Positions 35,734-46,985 of a DNA stretch of 64,000 nt are shown piece by piece. The notes under the pieces are model-generated. The model did not search any database. It was given only the letters and a program-made list of their open reading frames with translations, and was not told the origin of the DNA. A program made the position numbers and the translations under genes. How positions within the stretch are numbered: position 1 is the stretch's first letter; each line of letters opens with the position of its first letter. This DNA is from Vicia villosa (taxonomy: Eukaryota; Streptophyta; Magnoliopsida; Fabales; Fabaceae): contig NC_081181.1 of assembly GCF_029867415.1 (NCBI RefSeq), positions 124,935,042-124,999,041 on the forward strand, written 5' to 3'.

Positions 35734-37369
35734 AACTCTCCCCAACTTAGAGCTTTGTTTGTCCCTAAACAAAATTACTTACCTCCAACTAAACATACCG
35801 ACAATCATGCAACAAGTTTTTCAAAAAGGTTTTTTCAAGTGGTTCAATTCAGTAACCAAGTCAAATACTCCTCCTCTTCCTGCAAGCTCAGAACATATAC
35901 ACGAAACAAATTTTGAAAGCAAATTACCTCCAGAAGTTCAAAACACTACACAATTGAAATTGAATCAGCACTAATCACTCTCATTAAAAAGTATGATGAA
36001 TAAAAGAGGGGTTAAACACTCATCCAATCAATTAAATCAACAAAGATCCATATCATACGTTCACCAAATTGTTAGCATCAAGTCTTGTGGAATATGAGAA
36101 TCAGAAGGTCTTTCTAAGGTTGTAATGTGGTTTAGATTCAAAGAAAAGAAGATAATCAAGGGTTGTTCCTAATCTAGGGAAGCATCCGAATCATAACTCA
36201 TTCCTCCTTCTCTATAACTTTTGCTTTCTCACCCGGTCATCTTTTCTCATTCGTAGCTCGGTTTTTCTTTTTCTCTCTATTTTTTCCAACAACCGTTATA
36301 TTCAAATGTTGTTCTTTTTTTTTTCATATATAATTTTTTTTTCCGAGCTACGAATTTCTTTTGTCCTTCACCGCTTACCACTTGTACTTACTTTTCTTCG
36401 GATTGTGATTCTCCCCAACTTGGAGATCAACCTGTACTTAGATTGTGTGAATGCTCCCCTACTTTCTAAGAAAGGTCAAAGAGAAAACACATCACCAAAT
36501 TTTATGGTTGATGGTTCGAAACAAAACTTTTTTATTGAGATCAAAACTCACCAGGTATTTTCCTTGGTGCATATTATGATGCTTATCTTGACCTCAGGCT
36601 CAAAGAATGGTTAGCAAAGGATCACACTCTCACAGAAGAAAATAAGTTTTACATTGGAATTGGTTAAAAGAACTCTCAGATTCAAACAAGTGCCTAAATC
36701 ACTTTCACAGATTTCCACAAACGATGCAACAAACGGTTTAGCATGATACAAACAAGTCAAAACAATTGATGGTCTCCTGCATATAGTAAACAATGGAAGG
36801 CTTTCCTCACAATGGTTAAGGCTAAACCGATCCAATAAAATAGTGTACCATAAAGAACTTCTGTTAAGTATTTACTAACAACCTAAGTTTCATGCACACA
36901 TTAGGAGTTTGAGTTCAAAAATCCATACCTGCTTTGTCACTTTATTGAAAAATTAAGTGAACTAAAAAAATTTTCAAAAATTTTCACTTCACTCACTACC
37001 ACTTTCACGCATGTTGCTCCGTTGTTGGTACTTTGCTTGAGATTTTCATTATGCTATGGGACTACTCATTCTAAACTGGGGACAAATAACAAACATAAAA
37101 GCATAAAATTGAAAAATGCAAAAGAGTAAATCCACCCCCAAACTTGAACTAAACATTGACCTCAATGTTTCAGAACAAGCCCGAGAGGGTTGACTCACAA
37201 AGGGTATTGCCATATCAATTGATTCTTCCTAGCTTTCACCAGAAAGGTCCCCTTATTATTTCCTGAAATAAAAAAAAAACAAAACAAAATAAAACATTAG
37301 AAGTGTGGGTTACCTCCCACGAAGTGCCTCGTTTAACGTCGCATGGCTTGACGGTTCATGGTTGAATCA
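35734..37369 (-). other. Non-coding 3' part of the nested element
   Basis: Polypyrimidine tract near 36250-36345 and blocks shared in order with the element at 12583-17337 (TTGTAATGTGG, CTACTTTCTAAG, GGTTACCTCCCACGAAGTGCC). No coding frame is convincing. Confidence 0.6.
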
Positions 37370-38440
37370 TCAACCATTGTCTCTTTTCCTTGGTACTTTT
37401 CTTACCAATGTGAAGCCCCAAAAGTATTTAAAGTTTGCTTGTTTGATTTCTTCATCCTTAATTCTTACCACTTCAACTCGCGATCTCTCTTCCTTCATTT
37501 TTATTTTCCTCTCCTCAAGAGAGATAACCTTCTTATCCGTTAATTTCTTCATCGGTGAGAACCTATCCTTGATGAATTTGACAAATTTTGGCTTTAACTC
37601 TAAACCATCTAAAGATGGGATGGTGATTTGCAAACGGCTAAACATTTTCATTGGCCGAAAGTAATGACTCTCATTCCCTTCTTTATTAGGAACTTTTATA
37701 GGAAGTAATTCCAATGAGAGTTTATGCTCCTTTGCATTACTACTCTTCTTCAACTCTAAGTCCACCATATTCTCTTTTGAAAAAGTTTCAACTTTTGAAG
37801 TTTCTAACTCATTCACGACTTCTTTGATTATATCCTCCTTTTTTGTTCCTTCGACAAACACATCATCTCCTTTTTTTGGAGGTCTTGGATAAGGTAGCTT
37901 TATTGAGAGCTCATACTCACTTTCTATATTTTTCTTGATGTTTACATGATCTATATTATCCTTTTCAACAACATCTTCCTTGTCATCATCATTGTTTTCA
38001 ACTTCCTCATCAATCACTTTTACACTCCTTATAGAAGTAGCATTGCAGGTTTCTACACAAGTCATAGGGTTTTGAAAAGTTGAGACTTGACTTACGTTTT
38101 GCTCGGTGAAGAATTTGGTAAGTTGAATATCTTGCGTTTCCCGGTTTTGTTGAATGCTTAAAGAGAATTGCATGAATTGATTCATGGTTTCCTCTAACTC
38201 AGTGGGTCCTCTTTGATAACCTTGATTATAGTGTGAAATCCCTTGTTGTTGGTATTCATGGTTAGCCATCTGATACTCCATCGCATCTTCCGGTATGCCC
38301 CATCCGATATCATGAAACTCACTAACTTGAGGTGTGAACTGTGACACACTTTGAAAGAGATACTCCATTTGTTGAAAAAGGATCTCGTTTTGAGCATGGA
38401 TTGCGTCATTTGTATTTGGGTCAAACATTCTGACAAACAA
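37370..38440 (-). CDS. Gag-like protein of the non-autonomous element, 356 aa
   Basis: Uninterrupted 356-codon frame, the only long one in the element. The N-terminal 140 residues are Gln/Tyr-rich (EYQQQGISHYNQGYQRG, LEETMNQFMQFSLSIQQNRETQ) and resemble the helical Gln-rich parts of legume non-autonomous Athila/Tat gag regions. Residues about 140-200 are strongly acidic (ENNDDDKEDVVEKDN). The rest is Lys/Glu-rich with LPYPRPPKKGDD and ISLEERKIKMKEE. No CCHC knuckle, protease or RT motif is present. An intact frame in an otherwise non-coding element suggests selection or youth. The ATG at 38440 is the first in frame; true initiation is unknown. Confidence 0.65.
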   Translation of the reverse strand: MFVRMFDPNTNDAIHAQNEILFQQMEYLFQSVSQFTPQVSEFHDIGWGIPEDAMEYQMANHEYQQQGISHYNQGYQRGPTELEETMNQFMQFSLSIQQNRETQDIQLTKFFTEQNVSQVSTFQNPMTCVETCNATSIRSVKVIDEEVENNDDDKEDVVEKDNIDHVNIKKNIESEYELSIKLPYPRPPKKGDDVFVEGTKKEDIIKEVVNELETSKVETFSKENMVDLELKKSSNAKEHKLSLELLPIKVPNKEGNESHYFRPMKMFSRLQITIPSLDGLELKPKFVKFIKDRFSPMKKLTDKKVISLEERKIKMKEERSRVEVVRIKDEEIKQANFKYFWGFTLVRKVPRKRDNG

Positions 38441-39005
38441 ACATCTACAAAACTAGCAAACAAGTGAAATAACAAGATAAAAAAAATTATACAAAAATCA
38501 AAATTAAAAGACTATTGCAATAACAAAATCTAAAATAATGTAATTAACTAAAAATCTAAAATAAAGGAGCTAAACTAAAAAAATCTAAAATAGAGTAACT
38601 AACTAAAAATCTAAAATTAAGTAGCTAAACAAAAAAAAAATCTAAAATTAAGTACTAATCAAAAATTCTAAAATTAAGGACTAAACAAAAAAATCTAAAA
38701 GAAAGGAACTAAACTAAAAATCTAAAATTAAGTAACTAAACAAAAAAAATCTAAAATTAAGTAAATAACTAAAAAAATCTAAAATTGAGTAAATAACTAA
38801 AAATAGTAGTGTGTGTTCCTCTCCTAGCGGTCCTCTCGATCTCGGGATCAAAAAGAAGTTGATTGCCGGAAACTTTGTCGCGCATACACTAAATCTGCAA
38901 AAACTAACAAATACGTGAAACAACCAGAAAAATAAAAATAACTCAAAATAAAAACTATTGCAATGCGAGCAATATTGACACCAATCCCCGGCAACGGTGC
39001 CAATT

Positions 39006-40176
39006 TGTTGAAAGTATTTGTGGGTAAATATTTTCGGTAATATATCGTATCCACAGGGATTGGTTAATATCACTGCCGTTCTATAGTTAATTATTTTGAG
39101 TTAGAAAAAGTAATTGAATTTATTTTATGATTATGATACTATCAAATTTAAACAATAATTTAATTGCAAATAATGAACGTTTGTTAACAATTAAGGAGAT
39201 ATGTTGAGCTTTAGGGTTCATCAACCTATTCCTATACAACTTATCAATTAATTCACAATTGAACAATCATTTGAATTACTAACTTCACTTATCCTCAAAT
39301 ATGATTCCATGTCTGCAAATCAAATTAGATAAACTTTTACCGGTATGAGATTCGATCTCTCTCCAAATATCAATATCGATAATAGTAATAAGGAACGATA
39401 ATTATGAAAACTCAATCACAATTCCATCTCTGCAATTGAGATTGAATCAATATAGTAACCTAGGGCAAAAGTTAAAATCCTTTCTTTCGATCAAAGATTC
39501 AACAATGGTGTAAAGTAAAAACAAGGTTTCTTATTGATAATAAATTCAAACAATTGTTCATAGGAAATAATTAATGGCATTGCATATTCATAGGTTAACT
39601 ACTACCTTAAACTCAACAAGAGGAATTTAGCTCTCCATAGACATGAAGAACACACAAGAATTAATGGAGGGATTCATCTTCATCAATGGAATGTCTTCGA
39701 TTGGTAAAGAATTGGCCTTCAATTGTTGTTCTTGACTGCAAACTCAGAATGCTCTCCTAATTTCGCTCACAAAAGATCTGTTTTTCACTTGGAAGCTAGG
39801 GCTTCTATTTATAAGTTTTGGGCTTTTAACGCCGAGGCCGCGGCGCGGCAACGGATGTGCGCGGCGCGATCCTAAACAGAGACTTTGGCGCGGCGCTGGC
39901 TAGAACTCCCGCGGCGCGCCCTTGTCAAACTTCATCTTTTTGCTTTGCCTTTGAGACTTCCAGCTTCCTTTCCTCTTCATGTTTTCCTAAAGCTCCAGTT
40001 CAGCTCTAAACCTGCATCAATAATACCCACAAGTGATTCGATTTGCTTTACACATGAACTAAACCTTTTCAGTTCAATTCTCACTAAAAACCTATGGATC
40101 TATCACAATTTGCATTAGTTTAGAGAAGAAATTACTTATATTAACACATGAATTTACCATTAATTCACTCCTAACA
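39006..40176 (-). repeat. LTR of nested element (5' LTR in element orientation)
   Basis: Matches 34562-35733 with few differences (for example CTCTCTCC versus CTCTCC near 39357, and a T/C change near 39164). Primer binding site directly left at 38985-39002. Confidence 0.92.
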
Positions 40177-40183
40177 GTCTGCA

Positions 40184-40440
40184 GGTAGAACCTAACTCCT
40201 TCATCAGTTAAGGCTTTAACTATTACTTTCCGAGATGCTTGTCTGGTGCACAAAGCAGGATCCCCTTGGATCTTGTATTTCTGGCCCTTCCACTCCCAAT
40301 TCAAACATAAATCCCCAAAGTTAGCCTCGTTGTTTCCCAGGCTAGCCAACCAATCTATTCCTAGTACCATATCCGAGCCTCCCAACTCCATCAATAAGAA
40401 ATGTTGATTACATTCCACTCCTTGCATCTAGAATATTAAT
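40184..40440 (-). pseudogene. Chromovirus protease region, interrupted
   Basis: Frame with LLMELGGSDMVLGIDWLASLG, the typical second half of the gypsy aspartic protease region, then LNWEWKGQKYKIQG. It is cut at 40182 by the nested element. 40440-40758 probably holds the first half, but stops obscure it. Confidence 0.8.
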
Positions 40441-40758
40441 CCTTCACAAATCCCTTGATTTTTGACTTTTTCTTCATTACCCACCTCAATCACATAAGTA
40501 TATGGGTCTCAACCACTTTCAACCCTAACTCCTCCACCAACCTAGAGTCAATAAAGTTGTTGGTGGCTTCTGAGTCAATTAGAGTTAATAACTCCCTATT
40601 CTTCACTGTCACTCACACTTTGAAATACTTATTGGAAGTGAAGTCCTCCTTACTTTGCATAGAGAGTTGTAAAGTCTGCATTTCCTCCACCTTTCCCCCC
40701 CATCTTCTCTTGTTGAGCTCCCTTATCCACTTCTATTTCTTCTCCCTCACTACTATCT

Positions 40759-41711
40759 TCACACAATTTTAAACACATGTTCTCTATTCCATTTGTCTCC
40801 ACATTTGACACAAAGCCCTTTTTTACTTCTCTCCTCCAATTCAGCAGGATTCAATCTTCTTCCCTTAAACTTCTCATTCCCCCCATTATTAGCCTTATCA
40901 CTCTCCTTAAAACTCCCAAAACCTCCAGGATCCTTCATCCTCAGAATCCCCCCCTTTCTATCTCTCAAAGAACCCCCCTTTTTAGTGAGAACCTCATTCT
41001 TTTCCTCGATAAGTAAAGCTCTATCCATGAGTTCAGCTAAGCTCTGAATCTCATGTAGCTTCAATTCTGCTTGAATCTCCTCCTTCAATCCATTTAGAAA
41101 AATGGAATCCAACATGCTTTTCTCCTCCGTTCGCAAATGGGCTACCATCATTTCAAACTTCTCCATGTATTCCACCACTGTCCCATTTTGTCTCAAACTC
41201 CGCAAAGGTCCCATCGAGTTGTGTAGAAGACCCGATTGAAACCTCCCAACTTTAATTCATCCTAGGTTCTCAAAGTTTCTTGTTCTTCCCACCACTGATA
41301 TCAGTTCAATGCCTTGTCCTCCATATCTAGCATCATTGCCTCCAACTTATCATGCACCCTCACTCCATTCAGGTGGAAATATCTTTCAATATGCATTATC
41401 CACCCATATGCATCCTCACCCTTGAATACTGGAATTTCCAATCGTTTACTTCTAAAAAATTGGGATCCACATTCGCCTCCGCGACGATGATGACGTGGTC
41501 GCGACTCCCGCGAAAAAATACTCTGGTCACTCCCTTCATCGTATTCTTCTTGCTCATATCCCCTTCCACATGGTCGTCCATTTCGCCCATGATTCCGAGC
41601 CGGTTTCTCTTGAATCAGGTGTCGAATCTGTTCCACTGTTACTTGCGGTCGTGATTGTTGCTCCATCACTAGCTGACGAATTTTTTCCATCGTCCCTTCA
41701 AAGTTATCCAT
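40759..41711 (-). pseudogene. Chromovirus gag, frame-shifted
   Basis: 41711-41301 encodes the gag start (Gln/Arg-rich, then LEIPVFKGEDAYGWIMHIERYF). 41214-40759 continues with LRQNGTVVEYMEKFEMMVAH and a partial zinc knuckle, LCVKCGDKWNREHVF, in which the final Cys is replaced by Phe. The gap between the two frames contains stops. Gag would form the particle; this copy cannot. Confidence 0.88.
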
Positions 41712-41802
41712 CCTCTATTCGATTGTGTCAACTCTATTTTCCATGATTCTTCATGTCAGGACCATTCATAAGGTGGCGTAATCACGACTCTATATACCAA
41801 AT

Positions 41803-42164
41803 TGATAGAATTAACTTAGTATTTAGGGAAAACAGTAAACAAGTACACAGAAGTAGCTAGGAAAGAAATGGAATTTATTTAGTACTAAAGTTCAAATGGG
41901 ATATAGTAGTACAGAAAATGCAGAAATTAATAAAGTGTAAACCTGCAAAAGAGACACTTCGAGATGCCTTATCTCTCCTTATCATGCATATCCATAATGG
42001 GTCCTTCTCACAGAATTTATTCTCCTAGATTTAGATTTTCTCTCCATACAATTATAGCCACTTGGCAGAGCCATGTGCAGCCCTAACAGAATTTGTTTTA
42101 TGTGTGAATCATTTCTTTCTCTCTCTTCCTACGCATTCTCCCATAAACCTTCTCATATCTACCA
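41803..42164 (-). repeat. 5' LTR of the chromovirus
   Basis: 362 bp, TGGTAGATATGAGAAG to AATTCTATCA in element orientation. Flanked outside by TTGAT (42165-42169), the same five bases as beside the other LTR. Confidence 0.9.
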
Positions 42165-42306
42165 TTGATTATGGATTTGAATAATATCATATAATTTTAT
42201 TTCATAAAACTGTGATTTTTCTTTATCTAAAATGTTAAAATGATATGATTAATAGTTGAGTGTATCCATGATCTCATCAATTGAATCTTTTCGTTCATTT
42301 ACATAA

Positions 42307-43496
42307 GGGTAAATAGTTTTTTCGCCCCCTGCCATATAGGCGAGTTTTGAACCCCCCCCCCCCCCCCCCCCCCCCCGTAAAAAAAAGTCGCATGGATTGC
42401 CCTAACATTTCCAAAATATTTTAATTTTAACCTTAAGCAGGACACATCATCAAAAATGTTGATGTGGCTTCGTTTTTTAATTAAACCAAATGCTACATGT
42501 GTTTATTTTTTATGAACTTACCAAAATGCCCTCTTTATTAGGGATAAGAATCTTGTTTCCTCTCTCATGCCCTAGCCACCGCCTTCTTCGTTTCTTCGTT
42601 CCTCCCTGTTGTTCGTCGCTCTTGCACCATCGTTTCTTCATCTTTTTCTTCGCCAACTCCTGAAACATGACTAACCCAGTTTGCTCCAACTCAAGCATTT
42701 CTTCAAACCCCAGAGCACGACAACAACGTTCAAAACTCATCACCAACAACGTTCGCGACCTTCGTCCGCGACCTACACCCTCATTAACATGAAGCTCCAT
42801 CAGAACTGATCCGCTTACATCCATTTAAAACTCAACATCAACATCTGAACGACTTTAACACCTCATCCACGCGACACAACAACAACTCTCCTTCAACCGC
42901 TTAACAACATCGAAACGCGGTCTACTCGAATTCGCAGTAGAAGAAGAGAAGTTCAAGCTGAGAGTTGAAGTAGAAGAAATTGTTTTCTTCAATTGTTTTT
43001 TGTCGATTACACTTTCTTTTTTCTTCAATTGTGTTCGAATTAGGAATCTAGGTTTTCACCATGAATGTTTGTGTTATGTTGATTTGTTGATTTCTGTAGT
43101 TTGTTATTTAGCCATGAGAAGAACAGAAGCAGAACAAAAGAAGATTTACAAAAGAATAAGCATGAAAAGAAATTTGCAAAGGAGAAATTTGACAAGAGAG
43201 GAACAGGGTGTGGTCAAGTTGGAAAGAAGAAGTGGATTCCATCTCTATGTGTGTTTTTGTGGTTTTATGTACAAGGGCAAATTGTACTTTTCAATAGGAA
43301 ATGAACACATCTGGCATAACTTCAAAATTAAAAATAATAAAAAAAAATGAAGTCACATCAGCATTTTTGATGATGTGTCAGGCTTAAGGTTAAAATTAAA
43401 ATATTTTGAAAATGTTAGGACAATCCATACAACTTTTTTTTTACGGAGAGTTTTCAAAACTTGCCTATATATCGGGGGCGAAAAAACTATTTACCC
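42307..43496. mobile_element. Mutator-like element with long inverted repeats, 1190 bp
   Basis: Terminal inverted repeats of about 180 bp: GGGTAAATAGTTTTTTCGCCCCC at the left (first 20 bases conserved) and its complement at the right, continuing through GTCGCATGGATTG-type, TTTTAACCTTAAGC and ATCATCAAAAATG blocks. The 9-bp flanks TTTACATAA (42298-42306) and TTTACAGAA (43497-43505) differ by one base, the duplication length of Mutator. The left repeat contains a run of about 25 C (42352-42376). The interior holds short frames, for example a Lys/Arg-rich one at 43101-43304, which I cannot assign; captured host sequence is possible. Confidence 0.85.
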
Positions 43497-43505
43497 TTTA
43501 CAGAA

Positions 43506-44576
43506 TAACTTATTAGAATTGATATATCTTATATGGCTAGTTTGATATTATTAGAATTGATATATCTTATATGGCTAGTATGATATTGAATACGTAAATA
43601 TCTCCCCTAGATGGAAACAAATTATTTTTAAATAGTAGTTTGTTAAACGATGGTGTATCTTTGTAGATGTTTCTCTTTCTAACCATACAATTGCTAAAAT
43701 AGAATCAAAATCGCTACAAGTATTCATAGAATTTGATAGACCTCTTTAAAAGATTTCAATCAAAAATAGAAATTTGCTTTTTAGACTTTAATTTAATTGT
43801 ATCAATTATAAAAAAACCTTAATAATATAATATTGGATTTTTGAAATACGTTCGTAACTTATTTTTCCAAAGTTTATTAATTGTAAAATTGTGAATTGAT
43901 TGGTGAAAAAATATAGATCCTTTATTTTCTATTTGTGTTGGTCACTATTTGAATATCCCTCGATGAATTAGTATCATAAACATGATCTTCACAACCTTGT
44001 TGGTTCTAAGCCTTGCCACTTACACTGAAAAATTGCTTTGCAATTAGAAGGGTTAAATAGCTTCTATAATGACTAAGCTATTTGTAGAGCAAAAACAAAA
44101 GAAATGTTGTTAAACTTTAGATGGAAAAGAGTTTTGGTTCTAGCATTGTTACCAGTTTTTCTTTTTGAAACCCCCAAATGATCACGCTGCACTTTGGTTA
44201 TTTATCACAATAAAATAGTATAAGATTTCAAATGCAAGGGCCAACAAGCTTTGAAGTTAAAAACCCTTAGCTTTGGAATTGTTGTTTGACCTAATATAAT
44301 ATCAGACTACTGCAGAATATTTGACTTATTCGAAAGAATATAATAGAAAAGGTTGAAAAATATACTAAAACTTAATAAGTTTCACTATATAGTGATAACA
44401 TAACTCCAATGTCACCAACAAACGACTATTAAGGATACATCAATAATAGCTGCAGAGTGCAAATCACTTCAAAACGCACATACATCACATATAGGCACAA
44501 TCTGACAGTCAAAATACAGTTCTTACCTTCCTTCTTCAAACTTCAGACATATACCAAAATAAACTTTTCTAAGATA
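43506..44576. other. AT-rich intergenic; 38-bp direct duplication; SR gene 3' flank
   Basis: A 38-bp unit beginning ATTAGAATTGATATATC is present twice in tandem at 43512-43587. The rest is AT-rich without recognised genes. 44400-44576 is the likely 3' UTR of the SR protein gene. Confidence 0.5.
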
Positions 44577-46938
44577 TCACCTAGGCCCCCGAGCATACCT
44601 CCTATCTGGGCTGCCATATGGAGCATAAGGTGACCTAGACCTCTCCCTCCTATACCTTCCACCACCATAGGGAGAGTGCCTTGGTGGTGAATAATCCCTG
44701 CCACCTCGATATGGTGAGTGCCTTGGAGACCGGCGATATGGATAATCATCACGACCATATCCACCCCGATACCTTCCTCCACCTCCACGATCATCACGAT
44801 ATCCTTGAGACCAACAAAAGATGAAGTTCAATAAGATTTCATAAAACAAGCAATAAATTAGGTTCAACATTTAGAGAAGTGTCTCAAACTTACCAATTTC
44901 TCTAGTGTTTTTCAGCCCAAGATAGTGCCCGGGTGTGGGAGTTCTTGGCCGCTTTCTCTTTGACTGAAACAAAATAGAGAAACTGAATCCTTAGAATTTA
45001 GTTTATATAAAACAATTATGCACCAATCGTCCATGTAACATTTTGAACATAAAACAGTTTAAATCATCTGATATATCCATCGCGTCATATTAAATTGTAA
45101 AAAGCAAACACTTTTTGACTGAAATAAAATAGAGAAACTGAATCCTTAGAATTTTGTTGATATAAAACAATTATGCACCAATCGTCCATGTAACATTTTG
45201 AACATAAAACAGATTAAATCATCTGGTATATCCATCGCGTCATATTAAATTGTAAAAAGAAAACACTTGGAATTTTTTTAGTAAGAGCCCTTTAAAAGTT
45301 TCATTAAGAAAAACAGTCTAGAAAAGTTTCATTAAGAAAAAGAGTCTAGTTTATATTTATGATATTAGTGAAAAAAATATATCCACACACTAATGATCAA
45401 TGCCAGGTGTGAGATACCATAAAAGACTGATTAGAAAGTTGTTGATAATGTCCGTTGATTAGTTGAGTTGAAAGTGAATGCTGAAGTTGTAAAGTTGTTG
45501 AACATTATAGGTGTTGCTAATGTTAAGTTGATCAGAAGCATTTGATTAGCTGTTTAGGCTTTTGCCAATGATCATGTTGTTTCAATAAAGTTGAAATGGA
45601 TGAACTGGTCATCTTTGATTGCTGCCAACATAGCTGATGTAATGCATTCTGAACGTAAGCACAAAACCTTCCGGTCAAGAAGAAAGAAAAACATAGGTGT
45701 TTTATCAACTAGTAGTTAATTAAAAAACACATTACCCGCTCAACAGTGATATAGCGACCCTCTAAAACAGATTGATTCAGGTACTTGATACAGCGGTTTG
45801 CATCCTCAACAGAATCCATAGTAACAAACGCAAAACCACGAGATATACGTGTACGGGGCTCCACCACAAGGAAACATGAAGCAACCTAATCAAGTAAATA
45901 ACCCACAACAGCCATTCAGAGATTAGAGTATCACCACCAAGGGAAATTCTGATGATTATTCAGTAAACTAGAACAGAGAATCAATATAATACTCACCTTT
46001 CCTTCCTTAGAGAAATGTTCCTCTAAGTCTCTCTCAGTGACCCTTGAAGATAGGCCAGTCACATAGAGTGTATCCCCACCATTCCTAACACAAACAAAAT
46101 CACAAAACCAAATTACATAAACAAAGTTGTTTCTATCAGAAATACTCAAAAAGGTAGAGTTAGTATTCCAATCAAAGGATTGTAACCACTTGCAGGTAAA
46201 ATTGACTAACCTATCAGGAGGACTTCTTGATCTTGATCTGTCAGTAAATAAACAATGAAGACATCAAGCACTATAGAAGGGATAAATTGGAAAAACAATG
46301 ATTAAATGCTAAACAATGACTAACCTTCCACGACCTCGCGAGGGAGATCTAGGCCTTTGCATATCAGGAGATCTTGACCGAGACCTAAGCCTCGGCTTTT
46401 CAAGAGACCTTGACCGAGATCTAGGCCTCTGCATATCAAGAGGCCTTGATTGAGACCCAGGCCTTTGCATTTCAAGAGACCTTGACCGAGACCTAGGCCT
46501 TTGCATTTCGATAGACCGAGACCTGGGCCTGTGCCTCTCAAGAGACCTTGCCGGAGACCTAGACCTAGATCTTGATTGACCCCTCCATGGAGAAGGGGAC
46601 CTTGAAAGCCTAAAATATTCCATCATAACCAGATAAACAAATAGGTTCACAAGGAGCACAGTTATCAAAGATGATCAAAATCCAAAAACAGATCAAAATA
46701 GTTAACATTAACCTAAAATCTAAAAAGTGATCAATTTTTACCAATTACAAACACATAAACGAAGATAATCGGATCAAAAAGTACTATATAATCATAATTT
46801 CCATAATCAAAGAGATTTCTAGGGTTACCTTCTTACAGGAGAATCCGCCTGCAAAATAATTGAGAAATAACAAGAAATCGTTAAATAGGGTTTGAGAAGA
46901 ATCAAAATGGGTATAGATCCAGATGGAAAACTTACCAT
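44577..46938 (-). CDS. SR45A: SR45a/Tra2-like serine/arginine-rich splicing factor, 289 aa
   Basis: Coding exons in transcript order: 46938-46936 (ATG only), 46848-46829, 46609-46325, 46237-46211, 46084-45997, 45885-45736, 44963-44894, 44803-44577; total 870 nt including TGA. The protein starts MADSPVRRLSRSPSPWRGQ, then an RS domain (residues about 10-110), an RRM at about 115-195 with RNP2 (TLYVTGL) and RNP1 (SRGFAFVTM), the linker RPRTPTPGHYLGLKN conserved in this family, and a C-terminal Gly/Arg/Tyr/Ser-rich RS region. Members bind pre-mRNA with U1-70K and U2AF and change splicing under light and stress. The start codon is the last triplet of exon 1. The N-terminal RS domain is built from 12-residue repeats, and an intron carries a 155-bp duplication that copies a splice acceptor. 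Confidence 0.93.
44961..45264. repeat. 155-bp tandem duplication copying a 3' splice site in the SR gene
   Basis: 44961-45107 and 45116-45264 are near-identical, offset 155 bp. The duplicated block begins with the complement of the acceptor TTTCAG plus the first bases (TCAAA) of the exon at 44894-44963. The upstream copy thus carries a second AG acceptor followed by a few exon-like bases, then intron sequence again. Confidence 0.9.
46345..46550. repeat. 36-bp minisatellite encoding the SR protein RS repeats
   Basis: A 36-bp unit recurs about five to six times (units near 46358, 46394, 46430, 46466, 46502) and encodes 12-residue repeats of the RPRSRSRSLEMQ type. Copies vary by a few bases, and one unit is partly deleted near 46525. 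Confidence 0.85.
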
Positions 46939-46985
46939 TTCCACAAGCGACGAACAACGATGAAGAAAAAAGCGGCAGCGACGAA

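Larger units (their letters stand above)
34562..40176 (-). mobile_element. Non-autonomous LTR retrotransposon with gag-like ORF, tRNA-Asp primer site
   Basis: LTRs 34562-35733 (1172 bp) and 39006-40176 (1171 bp) are nearly identical. A 5-bp target duplication GTCTG lies at 34557-34561 and 40177-40181. It sits in the chromovirus between protease and RT. The primer site is the complement of 38985-39002 (TGGCACCGTTGCCGGGGA), one base from the tRNA-Asp 3' end. The polypurine tract (GTTGGGGAGAGTT, complement) abuts 35733. The internal 3.27 kb holds one long reading frame but no protease, RT or integrase. It is younger than its chromovirus host. Confidence 0.92.
31332..42164 (-). mobile_element. 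Ty3/gypsy chromovirus, decayed, with nested element
   Basis: Complete element on the minus strand: 5' LTR 41803-42164, primer site just inside (TGGTATATAGAG, a decayed tRNA-iMet type site at about 41787-41798), gag, protease, RT, RNase H, integrase, chromodomain, polypurine tract, 3' LTR. A 5-bp target duplication TTGAT flanks it. Without the 5.6-kb insertion at 34562-40176 it is about 5.2 kb. Stops and frameshifts in most domains make it inactive. LTR divergence is clearly higher than in the nested element. Confidence 0.93.

Noticed and set aside
44540..44800. 84-codon minus-strand frame rich in Gly, Ile and Val
   Set aside because: Out-of-frame reading of the last exon of the SR protein gene.
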